Made by a program: the position numbers and the translations under genes. The notes beneath the pieces were generated by a model. It searched no databases. It worked only from the letters and a program-made list of their open reading frames with translations, and was not told the origin of the DNA. A DNA stretch of 64,000 nucleotides, taken from Cymbidium sinense (taxonomy: Eukaryota; Streptophyta; Magnoliopsida; Asparagales; Orchidaceae). Positions 11,036 to 22,600 of the stretch are shown here, piece after piece. Position 1 is the first letter of the stretch. Each line of letters opens with the position of its first letter. The stretch is taken from the NCBI GenBank assembly GCA_021442155.1, contig CM038222.1:22144923-22208922 (forward strand), in the 5' to 3' direction.

Positions 11036-12420
11036 TATGGGATCCTAGTAGACTCCAAGTTAATCTCAAGAGGTGAACCTAATTGATTCAAAGAAGGATA
11101 GTCCACTAAATTAGAAAGGAATGGATTGAAACTACTAGAGTTATTATTTTTATTTAGACTGAGAGAGCTTTCAATAATAATAAAATTAAGAGCATCAGAA
11201 GTAGACAATATATAAGTAGAATCAGCTTTCTTCATTAATTTATTTTTGGGTGGAGGGACATGAAAATCAAGCGAGTAAGGGATTCAAGCTTTATCCCAGA
11301 TACAACATTCATGTATATAAGAGGAGATAGTAAGAGGTGGTAGAATTTGGAGGGAGTACTGGACTCGACTAACTACTGGACTATCCAGTAATGGTGTCTC
11401 CGCTTCTTGTCACCCTCCCCTAATTGTCCTTGCAACTAGCAAACCTTCCTTATGAGGTTTGAGCTATTTCGCACGCAAGGAAGGCTTTGATCTTAGAAAT
11501 GATCTTTTAGAGGTTTGGGATGGGAGATATCCTATCCTTCTTTGGTCTTAAGAGGACCTGTATCCCCAAGGATTACTCTAATATTTGGATGGTTGTGCTA
11601 ATAAGTATTCCTTAGGGATAACTGGCTCCCAACTTATATCCGACTCAACCTAGTCCTTAAAAGTGATACAATCCTCTAAGAAATGAACTAACATGTGGTA
11701 GGGTAAGTTAGATCATCGCTCTGCCTATTTCCTCTCTTGTTTTAAGAAATTTCAAAGATTTTCCTAACTACCTCTTGAATTAATATGGTTTATTCAATCT
11801 ATTGGAAAGAGTAGGTGAAAGCACTAGATGATATGAATATCGCTGGGTAGGCTAAGGTGGTGGAAATGGTCGTTGTATACATAAGGGGTATGTTGGCCGA
11901 GGTGGTGCAAAAGGAGGTGGCAAAGGAGGCTATTGAGCTCGTAGTCTCTCATACTGAACTCTGGCTGGCTGCTTCTCTATGTCCACTGATAACTGCCCCT
12001 GGCTTCTTCTCAAACACCTTCTACGTCTTGGGCCTAGATGATTGATTGGGAAAAGGCAACTATTTGGCTTCCTTGTATTAGTCGCCTTGTTGATTAATTT
12101 ATCGAATGTTTTATTGGTGAAGCCCTTAAGCATGAAGGTGATCGGGCCATAGATAATCTTGAGAACAATCACAATGGCATGTTATTCAGACAGCTATGGT
12201 TTATATTTTATGCTCAGTTCACCCGAGAATGTAATCAATCATGAGCTTTCTACAATGAGGTCGCCACCCTCAAGTGCCAACAAACCTCTTGATGAAGAGG
12301 TGCTCCAACTCAAGAAAGTCTTCAAACCATAGCTAATCAATCAATCAACACCTGACTAAGGAAAAGGAAAGAGGAGTGCATTATACCACTTGTTGAATAA
12401 ATGCTTAAAGTGTTCATGTT
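11035..12420 (-). pseudogene. Ty3/gypsy gag remnant
   Basis: Weakly preserved gag read on the minus strand. At about 12,050-12,330 there are LEHLFIKRFVGT and, after frameshifts, IYGPITFMLKGFTNKTFDKL, which resemble the plant retrotransposon gag domain. A proline-rich run follows near 11,840-11,900. Near 11,660-11,710 comes PYHMLVHFLEDCITFKD, resembling the Cys/His cluster at the end of this gag type. An open stretch at 11,035-11,235 is the gag-protease spacer. Gag would form the particle that packages the element RNA. The fragment stops at about 12,430, where satellite begins. Plus-strand frames here are shadows. Confidence 0.6.
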
Positions 12421-12429
12421 AACCGCCAT

Positions 12430-13068
12430 TAAAGATCTTGAAGGATGGTGGCACAAAATCCTAAATAAAATAAAAACTAAATAAAACCTAAACCTAAAAA
12501 ATAAACCTAAAATTAATAAAATTAAAACCTAAACCTAAACCTAAAAAACCCTAAGTCTAAAATAAACAAAATAAAATAAACTAAACCTAAACTAAAATAA
12601 ACTAAACTAAAATAAACTAAAACCTAAACCTAAACCAAAATAATAAACCTAAAACTAAATAAATAAACCTAACTAATAAAATAAAATAACTAAAAAATAA
12701 CTAAAATAAACCACTAAAATAAAATCAACTAAAATAAAAACTTATAAATAAATAAACTAATAATAATAAATAAAATAAAATAAATAATAAAATAAAAATA
12801 AACTAAACCTAAACTACTAGTTTACTTAATTTTTTTTAAAAAAAAACTAAACCCTAAATCCTGAACCTAACCCTAAACCCTAAAACCAACCCTAAACCCT
12901 AAACCTACAACCCTAAACCTACAACCCTAAACCCTAAACCCTAAAACCCTAAACTCTAAACCCTAAACCCTAAACCCTAAACCCTAAACCCTAAAACTGA
13001 CAACCCTAAACCCTAAACCCCAAACCCTAAACACTAAACAAACCCTAAACCTACTAAGAAAAAACCAT
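12430..13068. repeat. telomere-like satellite: A-rich block, then CCCTAAA block
   Basis: Begins as degenerate CCTAAA/AAATAAA, almost without G. At 12,821 comes the landmark TTTACTTAATTT and a run of A. From about 12,845 it becomes CCCTAAA-rich with perfect runs (for example near 12,960-12,995). All units are in the CCCTAAA orientation on the + strand. It abuts a GR-RBP pseudogene directly. Confidence 0.95.
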
Positions 13069-13069
13069 C

Positions 13070-13508
13070 AGTGAACATCACCATCAACTATGCTGCCTAG
13101 ATCTCTGGTGGAGGTGAAGAAGGCAATGGTTATCACAGTGGTGGTGGGGGATCTGGAGGTGTTGGTGAATATGGAGGTGGTGGTTGGAGCAAGATGGAGG
13201 TGAGAGAGAGGAAGGAAGCTGGATGGTGGTGAAAAGGAGAGATCGGGATATGATGGTGGATCGTGCTACTCAAGAGGCGGGGGATGGTTCTGATGGAAAC
13301 TGGAGAAATTAAAGAACAATCGATCTGATCTGCTGCTTATGGAATTATCTTTACAGTAGAGACGGTTCTACTTATCTTAGGGTTATGATTTGCTCTATGC
13401 TCATTTTGATCTGTCATCCTTGTCTTAGAAAACTTGGGGTGCTACTTGGTTGATGAAATTGAAAAGAAGAAATATTGAATCTAAATTTGTTCTTTATTAA
13501 AAAAAAAA
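13070..13508 (+). pseudogene. 5'-truncated processed pseudogene of a glycine-rich RNA-binding protein, copy 1
   Basis: Contains the remains of the last RRM strand (a NITV-like word after AAGAA), then a Gly-rich tail (SGGGGSGGVGEYGGGG-like), ending GNWRN and a stop at about 13,310. A ~190-bp 3' UTR and a short poly(A) at 13,497-13,508 follow, running straight into CCCTAAA repeats. GR-RBPs of this type are small RNA-binding proteins with one RRM and a Gly-rich C-terminus. Here most of the RRM is absent and the frame is shifted. The 5' end is slightly more eroded than in the other copies. Confidence 0.82.
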
Positions 13509-13790
13509 CCTTAAACCCTTAACCCTAAACCCTAAACTAAAACTTAAACCCTAAATCCAAAAAAATAAACCCTAAAAACCCTAAACCCTAAACACTAAAC
13601 CCTAAACCCTAAACCCTAAACCCTAAACCCTAAACCCTAAACCAAAACCCTAAACCAAAACCCTAAACCTTAAACCATAAAACCATAAACCCCAAACCCT
13701 ATAACCTACAACCTTAAACCCTAAACCCTAAACTAAATAAAACCCTAAACCCTAAACTATCCCTAAACCAACCCTAAACTAAACCCTAAA
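13509..13790. repeat. CCCTAAA-rich block
   Basis: About 280 bp of telomere-type heptamers with near-perfect runs around 13,590-13,645. It separates GRP copy 1 from the retroelement UTR segment. The equivalent blocks after GRP copies 3 and 6 (20,067-20,383 and 38,728-39,008) end at the same junction. Confidence 0.95.
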
Positions 13791-14178
13791 CTTGAATAAA
13801 GATGTCATTAGAGTAGATCTAGATCCTAATCCTAACATAGTTATGGTAGAGAAAATATCTTTAAGAGACTTTCCTTAATTATTAGATTTGAATACCTAAA
13901 CCCTAATAAAATCATATTATAATACCATATATTAAATTATAATCTAACATCATATATTGAGCAATGATGTGTTTTAGATGTTATAAGATGTTTTGAAATG
14001 TTTTAGTATATTATGGTATTGTAAACTATAGTCTATATTAATATAATCATAAAAAAATTGATTTCATAAATCGATGATGAAATTTCTTAAATTTGAATAA
14101 TTACCTAGTACCAAAGGTGTGTTATGCCACATGTAGTTAAAAGTTAGATTTTATGTTCAAAATAAATATTATATGTTA
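13791..14178. repeat. truncated copy of the Tat-element 3' UTR/LTR segment
   Basis: Starts CTTGAATAAAGATGTCATTA and matches 20,383-20,785 and 39,008-39,420 closely, including AGAGACTTTCCTT, the GATGTTTTGAAATGTTTTA word and AAATCGATGATGAAATTT. It stops at about 14,178 inside the word ATATGTT, where A-rich satellite starts. The other two copies continue for ~4 kb. This is therefore a deleted third copy of the same composite block. Confidence 0.85.
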
Positions 14179-17100
14179 AAATAAACCTAAACCAAAATAA
14201 AAATAAAATAAAAAATAAAAAAACCTAAACTAAAACCTAAACCTAAACCTAACCTAAAAAATAAAATAAAATTAAAATAAAATAAACTAAAATAAAATAA
14301 ATACCTAAACTAAACAAAAAATAAAATAAACCTAAAATAAAAAACCTAAATAAAATAAAAACTAAATGTAAAATAATATTAAAATAAACCTAAAATAAAA
14401 TAATACAAAACTAAATAAAATCTAAACATAAAATAAACCTAAAAAATAAAAAAACTAAAATAAAAATAAAAAAAATAAACCTAAACCCTAAACTAAAAAA
14501 ACCTAAAATAAAAGAAAATAAACTAAAAAATACCTAAACCTAAATTAAAATAAACTAAACAAAATTAAATAAAACCTTAACCTAAACCTAAAATAAATTA
14601 ATCCTAAACCTAAACCTAAACTAAATAAAATAAAATAAACTTAAAATAAACATAAACCTAAATTAAAATATAAAATCTAAAAATAAACCAAAAATAAAAA
14701 CCTAAAACCTAAACCTAAAAAAAAAAAAATAAACCTAACCTAAAAATAAAAAATAAAACCTAAACCTAAAAAATAAACTAAAAATAAAAATCAACTAAAA
14801 AGTAAAACTAAACCTTAACCTAAACCTAAAAAATAAACTAAAATAAAAAACCTAAACTAAAATAAATAAACCTAAAATAAAAAAAACCCTAAACCTAAAC
14901 ACTAAACCTAAACCTAAACCTAAACCCAAAACCCTAAAGCTAAACCCTAAATCTAAACCTAAACCCTAAACCATAAACTAAAAAACCTAAACCCTAAACC
15001 TAAAATAAAATAACCTAAACCTATAAAACCTAAACCCAACTAAAATAAAATATAAATTAAATAAAACCTAAAAATAAAATAAATAAATAAACTTAAGCCT
15101 AAATAACATAGCAAAATTAAAATAAAATTAAAACCTAAACTAAAATATAAACCTAAATCTAAACCAAAACCTAAAACTAAACCTAAACCTAAACCTAAAA
15201 AAAATAAAAAATAAAAAATAAAAACTTTAACTAAACTAAAAAATATAATAAACATAAAAATAAAAAAACCTAAATAAAATAAAAACTAAACATAAAATAA
15301 AAATAAAATAAAAGGAAAATAAAAAAAATAAAAACTAATTTAAAACCTTAACCTAAAAGATAAACCTAAAAAATAAAACCTAAACCTAAAGTAAAAAAAA
15401 TAAAATAAACCTAAACCTAAACCTAAACTAAACTAAACTAAAATAAATAAAAATAAAACCTAAATAAAATAAATTAAACCTAAACTAAACTAAATAAATA
15501 AAATAAACTAAAAATAAACCTAAACTAAAAAATAAATAAACCTAAAATAAACCTAAAATAAAAACTTAAATAAACCTAACAAAATAAATAAAAAATAAAA
15601 TTAAATATAATAAACCTAAAATAAAATAATAATAAAACTAAACTAAAAAAATAAAAATAAACCAAAACCTAAACCTAAAAGATTAACTAAAATAAAAATC
15701 CTAAAATAAACTAACTAAATAAAAAATAAATAATAAAATAAATAAAAAATAAAAATAAACCTAAAAAACCTAAACCAAACTAAATAAAACCTAAAATTAA
15801 ATAAATAAAAAACTTAAACCTAAATAATAAATAATTAAAATTAAAACAAAACCTAAACTAAATGCTAAACCTAAACCTAAACCTAAAATAAAATAAATAA
15901 AATAAACTAATAATAATAAACTAAAATAAAATAAATAATAACCAAAACTAAACAAAATAAAATAAACCTAAGAATAAAAACATTAATAAAATAAAAGCTA
16001 AACGTAAAATAAAAATAAAATAAATTTAAAATAAACCGAAAATAAAGATGAAATAAAATATTAAACCTAAAAAATAAACCTAAAAATAAAACCTAAACCA
16101 TTAACTAAAAAAAACCTAAACCTAAAATAAAAATTAAATAAACAAAATAAATAAATTAAACTAAAATAAATAAACCTAAACTAAACCAAAACTAAATAAA
16201 ATAAAATAAACTAAAAATAAACCAAAACCTAAACTAAAAAATAAAACCTAAAACCTAAAAAAAAAAAAAAAAAAACCTAAACCTAAAAATAAAAATAAAA
16301 CCTACACCTAAAAAAAAAAAAAATAAAAAAAATAAACCAAAAACCTAAACCTAAAATAAATTAAAATAATAAACCTAAACTAAAACTAATAAACCTAAAA
16401 TAAAAAAAATACTAACCTAAATAATAAACCTAAATAAACCAAACTAAACCTAAAATAAACCTAAACTCTAAAATAAACTAAATAAAATAAAATAAATAAA
16501 ATAAACCTAATAAACCCTAAAACCTAAATAAAAATAAATAAAAAATATAAATAAACCCTAAACCAAATCCTAAAAAAAACCCAAATAAAACCTAAACCTA
16601 AAAATAAACCTAAACTAAATAAAACCTAAAAAAAATAATAAATTAACCTAAACCTAAATAAAATAAAAAATAAAACATAAACTAACTAAACCTAAATAAC
16701 CTAAAAAATAAAATAAAATAAATAAAATTAAACTAAAATAAAATAAATAAAATCTAAAGTAAACTAAAAAAATAAAATAAACCTAAAAATTAAAACTAAA
16801 TAAAAAATAACTAAAATAAACATAAATAAAATAAAATAAAACAAAAAAAACAAATTTTAAAAAATAAACCTAAAATAAATAAAAAAATAAAAAACCTAAA
16901 CCTAAAATAAAAAAAAATAAACTTAAATCTAAACCTAAACTAAAATTAACAAAATTAAATAATTAAACCTAAAATAAACTCCTAAACCCTAAAAAATAAA
17001 ATAAAGTAAACTAAAAATAAACTAAAAACTAAACTAAAATAAAACATAAAAAAATAAACCTAAATAAAAACCTAAACCAAAACTTAAAAAATAAAATAAA

Positions 17101-18000
17101 AAAACCTAAACCTAAACCCAAAAATAAAAAAAAATAAAACCTAAACATAAAAAAATAAAATAAAATAAAATAAAACTTAAAATAAATAAACCTAAAATAA
17201 AACATTAAAAAAAAAAAAAAAATAAAATAAAAAACTAAACTAAATTAAATAAACCTAAAATAAAATCTAAATATAAAATAAAAAATAAACTAAATAAAAA
17301 ATAAATAAATAAAATAATTAAAAATAAATAAAAATAAACCTAAATAAAAAAATACTAAATTAAAATTAAAAAATAAATAAAAATAAACCTAAACCTAAAT
17401 AAAATAAACCTAAAATAAATATAAACCTAACCTAAACCTAAATAAAATAAACTAACTAAATAAATAAAATATAATAAACTAAACTAAACTAAAAAAATAA
17501 AACCTAAACTAAACCTAAACTAAACCACAAAATAAACCTAAATAAATAAATAAACCTAAACCTAAAACCTAAAATAAAATAAATAAATAAACCTAAACCT
17601 AATATAAATAAATAAAATAAACCTAAACCTAAAATAAAAATAAATAAACCTAAAATAAATAAATAAATAAAATAAAATAAAAAAAAATAAAAAAAATAAA
17701 ATATAAATAAAATAAAATAAACTAAAATAATAAAAACCTAAATAAATAATAAAAAACTAAATAAATAAAATAAATAATAAATAAAATAAAATAAAATAAA
17801 TAAATAAAAAAAATAAACCTAAAATAAACCTAAAATGTAAACTAAAATAAAATAAAAACCTAAACCTAAACCTAAAAATAAAAAATATAACTTAAACCTT
17901 AAAAATAAAATAAAAGTAAAACTCAACTAAAAAATAAACTTAAACCTAAAAAATAAATTAAAATAAAAAACCTAAACTATAATAAATAAACCTAAAATAA
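14179..18000. repeat. long A-rich telomere-like satellite block
   Basis: About 3.8 kb of CCTAAA, CTAAA and AAATAAA words, nearly G-free on the + strand, with few perfect CCCTAAA heptamers except near 14,880-15,000. Sub-motifs such as CTAAA(T/C)GTAAAATAA recur (14,363; 15,985), so it is made of diverged copies of a longer monomer. Minus-strand frames here (for example 15,040-15,255, rich in Leu, Gly and Phe) are translations of the repeat, not genes. Confidence 0.93.
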
Positions 18001-18202
18001 ATAACGACCAATCCGATCTGCTATTTATGGAATGGTGTCTTTAAAGTTATGATGGTTCCACTTATCTAAGGTTTTGATTTGCTCTGTGGGTGCTCATTTT
18101 TTATCTATGTCACCGCTTCTGTCTAAAACTTGGGGTGCTACTTGATTGATGAAATCGAAAAGAAGAAATATTGAATATGAATTTGATCTCTGTTAAAAAA
18201 AA
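18001..18202 (+). pseudogene. GR-RBP 3'-UTR-only retrocopy, copy 2
   Basis: Starts inside the 3' UTR (CGACCAATCCGATCTGCT) and carries the shared words TTTGATTTGCTCT, CTTGGGGTGCTACTTG and GAAATCGAAAAGAAGAAAT. It ends in a poly(A) at about 18,194-18,202 followed by CCCTAAA repeats. It has no coding sequence. The 3' end is the same as in the other copies, but the 5' end is much shorter: either an independent severe 5' truncation or a deleted duplicate. Confidence 0.85.
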
Positions 18203-19604
18203 TCTTAAACCCTAAACCATGAACCCTAAACCCTAAACCCTAAACCTAAATCCTAAACCTTGAACCCTAAAACCTAAACCTAAAAAAAATAAGTAAAACT
18301 TAACTTAAAAATAAACCTAAACCTAAAAAGTAAACTAAAATAAATAAACTAAACAAAATAAAATAAACTAAAAAAAATACATAATGAAATAAACTCAAAT
18401 AAATAAAAAATAAACTAAATAAACCTAAACCTACCCATTTACTTAATTTAAAAAAAACACCCTAAACTCTAAATCCTAAACCCTAAATCCTAAACCCTAA
18501 ACACTAAAACTAACCTAAACCTAAACCTAAACTAAACTAAACCTAAAACCTAAACTTAAACCTAAAACACTAAAAAACCTAAACTCTAAACCCTAAACTA
18601 AAACTTATACCTAAACCTAACCCTAAATTTAAACTATAAATCCTAAACCATAAACCCTAAATAATAAAAGTTTAAACTTAATAAACTAAACTAAAACCCT
18701 AAACAAAACCCTAAACATTAAACTAACTCCTAAAACTTAAACCTAACTCCTAAACCTAAATATTAAAACCTAAACCTACTAAACTCTAAACTTAAACTAA
18801 ACCTAAACCTTAAATCTAAAACTAAACTAAATAAACCCTAAACTCTAAACCTAAAACTTAAATCCTAAAACCTAAACCTAAAGCCTAAACACTAAACCTA
18901 AACCCTAAACCCAAACTAAACCAAAACTAAACCCTAAACCCTAAACCTAAACACTAAACTAAACCCTAAACCAAACCCTAAACCCTAAACCCAAACCCTA
19001 AAACCCTAAACCTAAACCCTAAATAAAACCTTTCACCCTAAAACTTAAAATAAACCTAAACTAAAAGAAACCTAAAATAAAATAAATAAAAACTTAAATA
19101 AATGAAATATTATAAAATATAATCCTAAACTAAAACATAAACCTAAACCTAAAAATTAAATAAAATAGAAAATAAAAATAAAAAGAAAATAAAATAAATA
19201 AAAACCAAAAAGAAACTAAAAAAAACCTAAATAAAATAAAACAAAAATAAAATAACATAAATCCTAAAGTAAAAACATAAACCTAAAAAATAAACCCTAA
19301 ACACTAAATCCTAAACCCTAAACCCTAAAGCTAACCCTAAACCTATAACCCTAAACCTACAACCCTAAACCCTAAACCCTAAACCTTAAAACCCTAAACT
19401 CTAAACACTAAACTTAAACCCTAAACCCTAAACCCTAAACCCTAAAACCTTAAACCCTAAACCCTAAATGCTAAACGCTAAAACCTTAAACTCTAAACCC
19501 TAAACCCTAAGCCCTAAACCCTAAACCCTAAAACATACAACCCTAAACCTTAAACCCCAAACCCTAAACTTTAAACCCTAAATACTAAACTAACCCTAAT
19601 CCCT
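18203..19604. repeat. telomere-like satellite with landmark at 18,438
   Basis: CCCTAAA-rich at first, then a short A-rich block, then the landmark TTTACTTAATTTA at 18,438, then about 1.1 kb of degenerate and perfect CCCTAAA leading directly into GRP copy 3. A further A-rich interval lies at about 19,030-19,280. Confidence 0.94.
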
Positions 19605-20066
19605 AAGAATGGGCAAAACCTTGATGGCAGGAACATCACCGTCAACTAGGCTCAGTCTAGGTCTAGCGGTTGAGGTGAAGGTTGAGGTGGTGGTTATCGC
19701 AGTGGTGGTGTGGGATCTGGAGGTGCTGGTGGATATGGAGGTGGTGTTCAGAGCAATGGTGGTTATCGAGTTGAGTGGAGTGATGGAGGTTACAACTATG
19801 ATGGTGGGAGAGAGATATGATGATAGATCCTACCACTGTGGTGGTCTCGATTTGAATTGGAGAAATTGAAGAACAACCGATCTGATCTGCTGCTTATGGA
19901 ATTGTGTCTTTATAGTAGAGACAAATATACTTTTCTAGGGTTTTTGATTTTATTTATGGGTTCTCATTTTAATCTATGTCATCGCTTCTGTCTTCGAAAC
20001 CTTCTGGTGCTACTTGGTATCGAAAGGAAGAAATGTTGAATATGAATTTGTTCTCTATTAAAAAAA
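19605..20066 (+). pseudogene. 5'-truncated GR-RBP processed pseudogene, copy 3
   Basis: Junction CCTAAGAATGGGCAAAACC: telomere repeat runs straight into the coding word NGKNLDGRN of the RRM C-terminus, and AQS(R)-type residues follow. The Gly-rich region reads GGGYRSGGG and GGAGGYGGG in the ancestral frame. The ending is NWRN plus stop at about 19,866. A ~190-bp 3' UTR and poly(A) (20,059-20,066) follow. Small indels throw the Gly-rich part out of frame, so the longest open stretch is Val-rich and meaningless. The 3' UTR retains a GGAATTGTGTCTTTA word shared with copies 4 and 6. Confidence 0.85.
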
Positions 20067-20382
20067 GCCTCAAATCCTAAATCCTAAACCCTAAACTAAA
20101 ACTTAAACCCTAAACCTAAAAACTAAACCCTAAACCTTAAACCCTAAACCCTAAACACTAAGCCTTAAAAACCCTAAACCGAAAACACAAAACTGTAAAC
20201 ACTAAACCCTAAACCCTAAACCCTAAACCCTAAACCTAAACCCTAAACCTAAACCCTAAGCCTTAAACCCTAAACCCTAAACCCTAAACCCTAAACCCTA
20301 AACCCTAAACCCTAAAACCATAAACCCTAAACCCTAAAACCTATAACCCTAAACCCAAAACTAACCTTAAGCTAACCCTAAA
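20067..20382. repeat. CCCTAAA-rich block
   Basis: Near-perfect heptamers around 20,260-20,325. It is bounded by GRP copy 3 on the left and the CTTGAATAAAGATGTC junction on the right. Confidence 0.95.
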
Positions 20383-22600
20383 CCTTGAATAAAGATGTCG
20401 TTAGGAGTAGATCTAAATAATGACCTAATTCTAATATAGTTATGGTTAAAGAAAATGTCTTCAAGAGACTATCCCTTGACTATTAGAGATTTGAATACCC
20501 TAAACCCTAAACCTAAATCATATTATAATACCATTTATTATAGTATAATGTAGCATCTTATATTTCAGCATGTAGTGATGTGTTTTTGGATGTTATAAGA
20601 TGTTTTGAAATGTTTTAATATATTATGGCATTGTCTATAGTATATTAATATAAATCATAAAAATATTGATTTAATAAATCGATGATGAAATTTGTTAAAT
20701 TTGAAGTGGAATTAAGTTGTAGTACTAAAGGTGCGCTACACCACTTGTAGTCTAGAAAGTAAGATTTTATGTTCAAAATAAATATTATATGTTGTAGCAA
20801 AGTGTAGCATCATATCATATATATTGTTCTCACATTTTAAATTCTTTCAATATTTTACAATCATGCAATCGAGCCTACACTAGCATTATTTATGAAAATG
20901 TTGACTTAGACTTTAAAATGGTGGAATTTGGCCAAATTCATAATAGGTAGAGCATGGCATCATAATATATTGTTTCAATTTAAAATATGTAAGTGATACG
21001 ACTAAAATATATAATTTTTTATTATTTAGACTAATTTTATGATTTTTTATCTTAAGCAATCCCTTGTGATGTGATATGCAATATAATATAATATAATATG
21101 TTATAGTGTATTATAATATAGGATGCCATAACATAGTGTAGCATCATGCATTATATATATTACTATTACTACTTAGCATATTTTAGTTTGGTATAGTATG
21201 ATGTAGTAGAGTTTGTATTAGCATAATTCATAAATATACTGATTTATAGGTTGAGATTATGGGATTTGGCCAAATAAAAAGTAAGCTTTTGGGAACATCA
21301 TTGGGGGTGTGCGATGGTTTTTCATTTAATAAAAAGAATGGAATTTTGCATCCAAAATAAATGTTCATTTTTAAACCAAAATTTATATATATTTTGCTTA
21401 AAGGGATTCATTTTAAGGTGTAATGGAAGATAATATATTATATGAAAGCATATTAAAATATAATGTACATAACAATATAGATTCATATATATATATATAT
21501 ATATATGTGGTGGTATGTTACTAAATGTTATTGTACATTTTAGTATGTTTTACTTTTGTTATAATACATTGGGTCAAAACTCACAAAAATGTTAATTTGA
21601 AGTTTGAGATGGAAGAATTTGGTCAAATTCACATCACACACAAAGAAGCAACACCAAAATTATGCTATTTTATACCATTTCTAATAGAAAAACAACAATT
21701 TTACATAAAAAATGAACATTATTCATATTTAGAAAATTTTGTTATTTGTTCCTTTTAAGTGATTCTAATGAGGTGTAATGTTAGACGATATATTATATCA
21801 TAGAAAATTATAATATAACATCATATATTATAATATTATATAGTGTGTTAATTCACACTATAATATGTTTAGCATGATATTGTGTAGTTAGTTTGAGCTT
21901 GCACAAATCAAAAAAAATATTGATTACAATGTTAAGATGTAATTTGATCCAATACATTGTTAGGCTTTTGGTTGAAGTATTAAAGGTGTGCATAAGAGAA
22001 GAAATAAGATTTGATGAGAATTCCATGCCAAGGACATGGAGGGAGATCCGCTAGGGGATCACACATGCATTGGAAATGACATGTGAGGGAGTCTATGTCA
22101 AGGGCATAGAAGAAGAAAATATGCTGGGGATATGGTTTGAATTTGATTTGATTATATGATTTATGGAAAGAAGATCCCTTAGGGATAAGAATCTATAATC
22201 CATTGAGGATTATGATTGAATTGACTTTAATTTGTTCTATTTTAATTGATGTGGAGGCACATATGCTAGAGATATGGGCTCGAGTCCACTGGGGATCGGG
22301 TATATGAACCTTCTACTAGGGAAGCATGTTTGGGCTATCCACAGGGAATTGAGATTTGAGTTTGATTTCGTAGGTTTGTGTGGGGATGTATCCACTGGGA
22401 ATAAGAGTTTGGTTGGATTTCTTTGATTTAGACTATATTGAGGAAGTTTGTTTAATTTGGCTCCAGGAGGTTGGTTTTGAATTTGATTTGTTTGACATGT
22501 TTATATATGATTTGAGGCTCCATTGGGAGAAGTGTATGATTTAACTCCATTGGGGAAAATCATGTTAGGTTTAATTTAACTGAAGTTAATGTATAGAACT
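20383..22600. repeat. AT-rich non-coding part of the Tat-type element (3' UTR/LTR)
   Basis: Lies downstream of pol in the element's own (minus) orientation. It matches 39,008-41,150 along its length, with small indels only, and has no protein domain. Notable words are the palindromic-looking ATATAATATAATATAATATG near 21,080 and an (AT)n microsatellite at about 21,484-21,507 that is contracted to a few units in the other copy near 40,070. From about 21,960 the base composition changes to more G-rich and repeats words like CCACTGGGGAT. The LTR boundary cannot be fixed by eye. Confidence 0.7.

Noticed and set aside
12845..13068. CCCTAAA run considered as a true chromosome end.
   Set aside because: Sequence continues for more than 50 kb on the right and 12 kb on the left, and the heptamers are degenerate, so it is interstitial.
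15040..15255. Minus-strand Leu/Gly/Phe-rich frame resembling a membrane protein.
   Set aside because: It is a direct translation of the TTTAGG/TTTATTT repeat; the frame at 33,825-34,019 is the same artefact.
19609..19869. 86-codon Val/Met-rich open frame.
   Set aside because: It is GRP copy 3 read out of its ancestral frame; the Gly-rich GGYGG pattern is in another frame.
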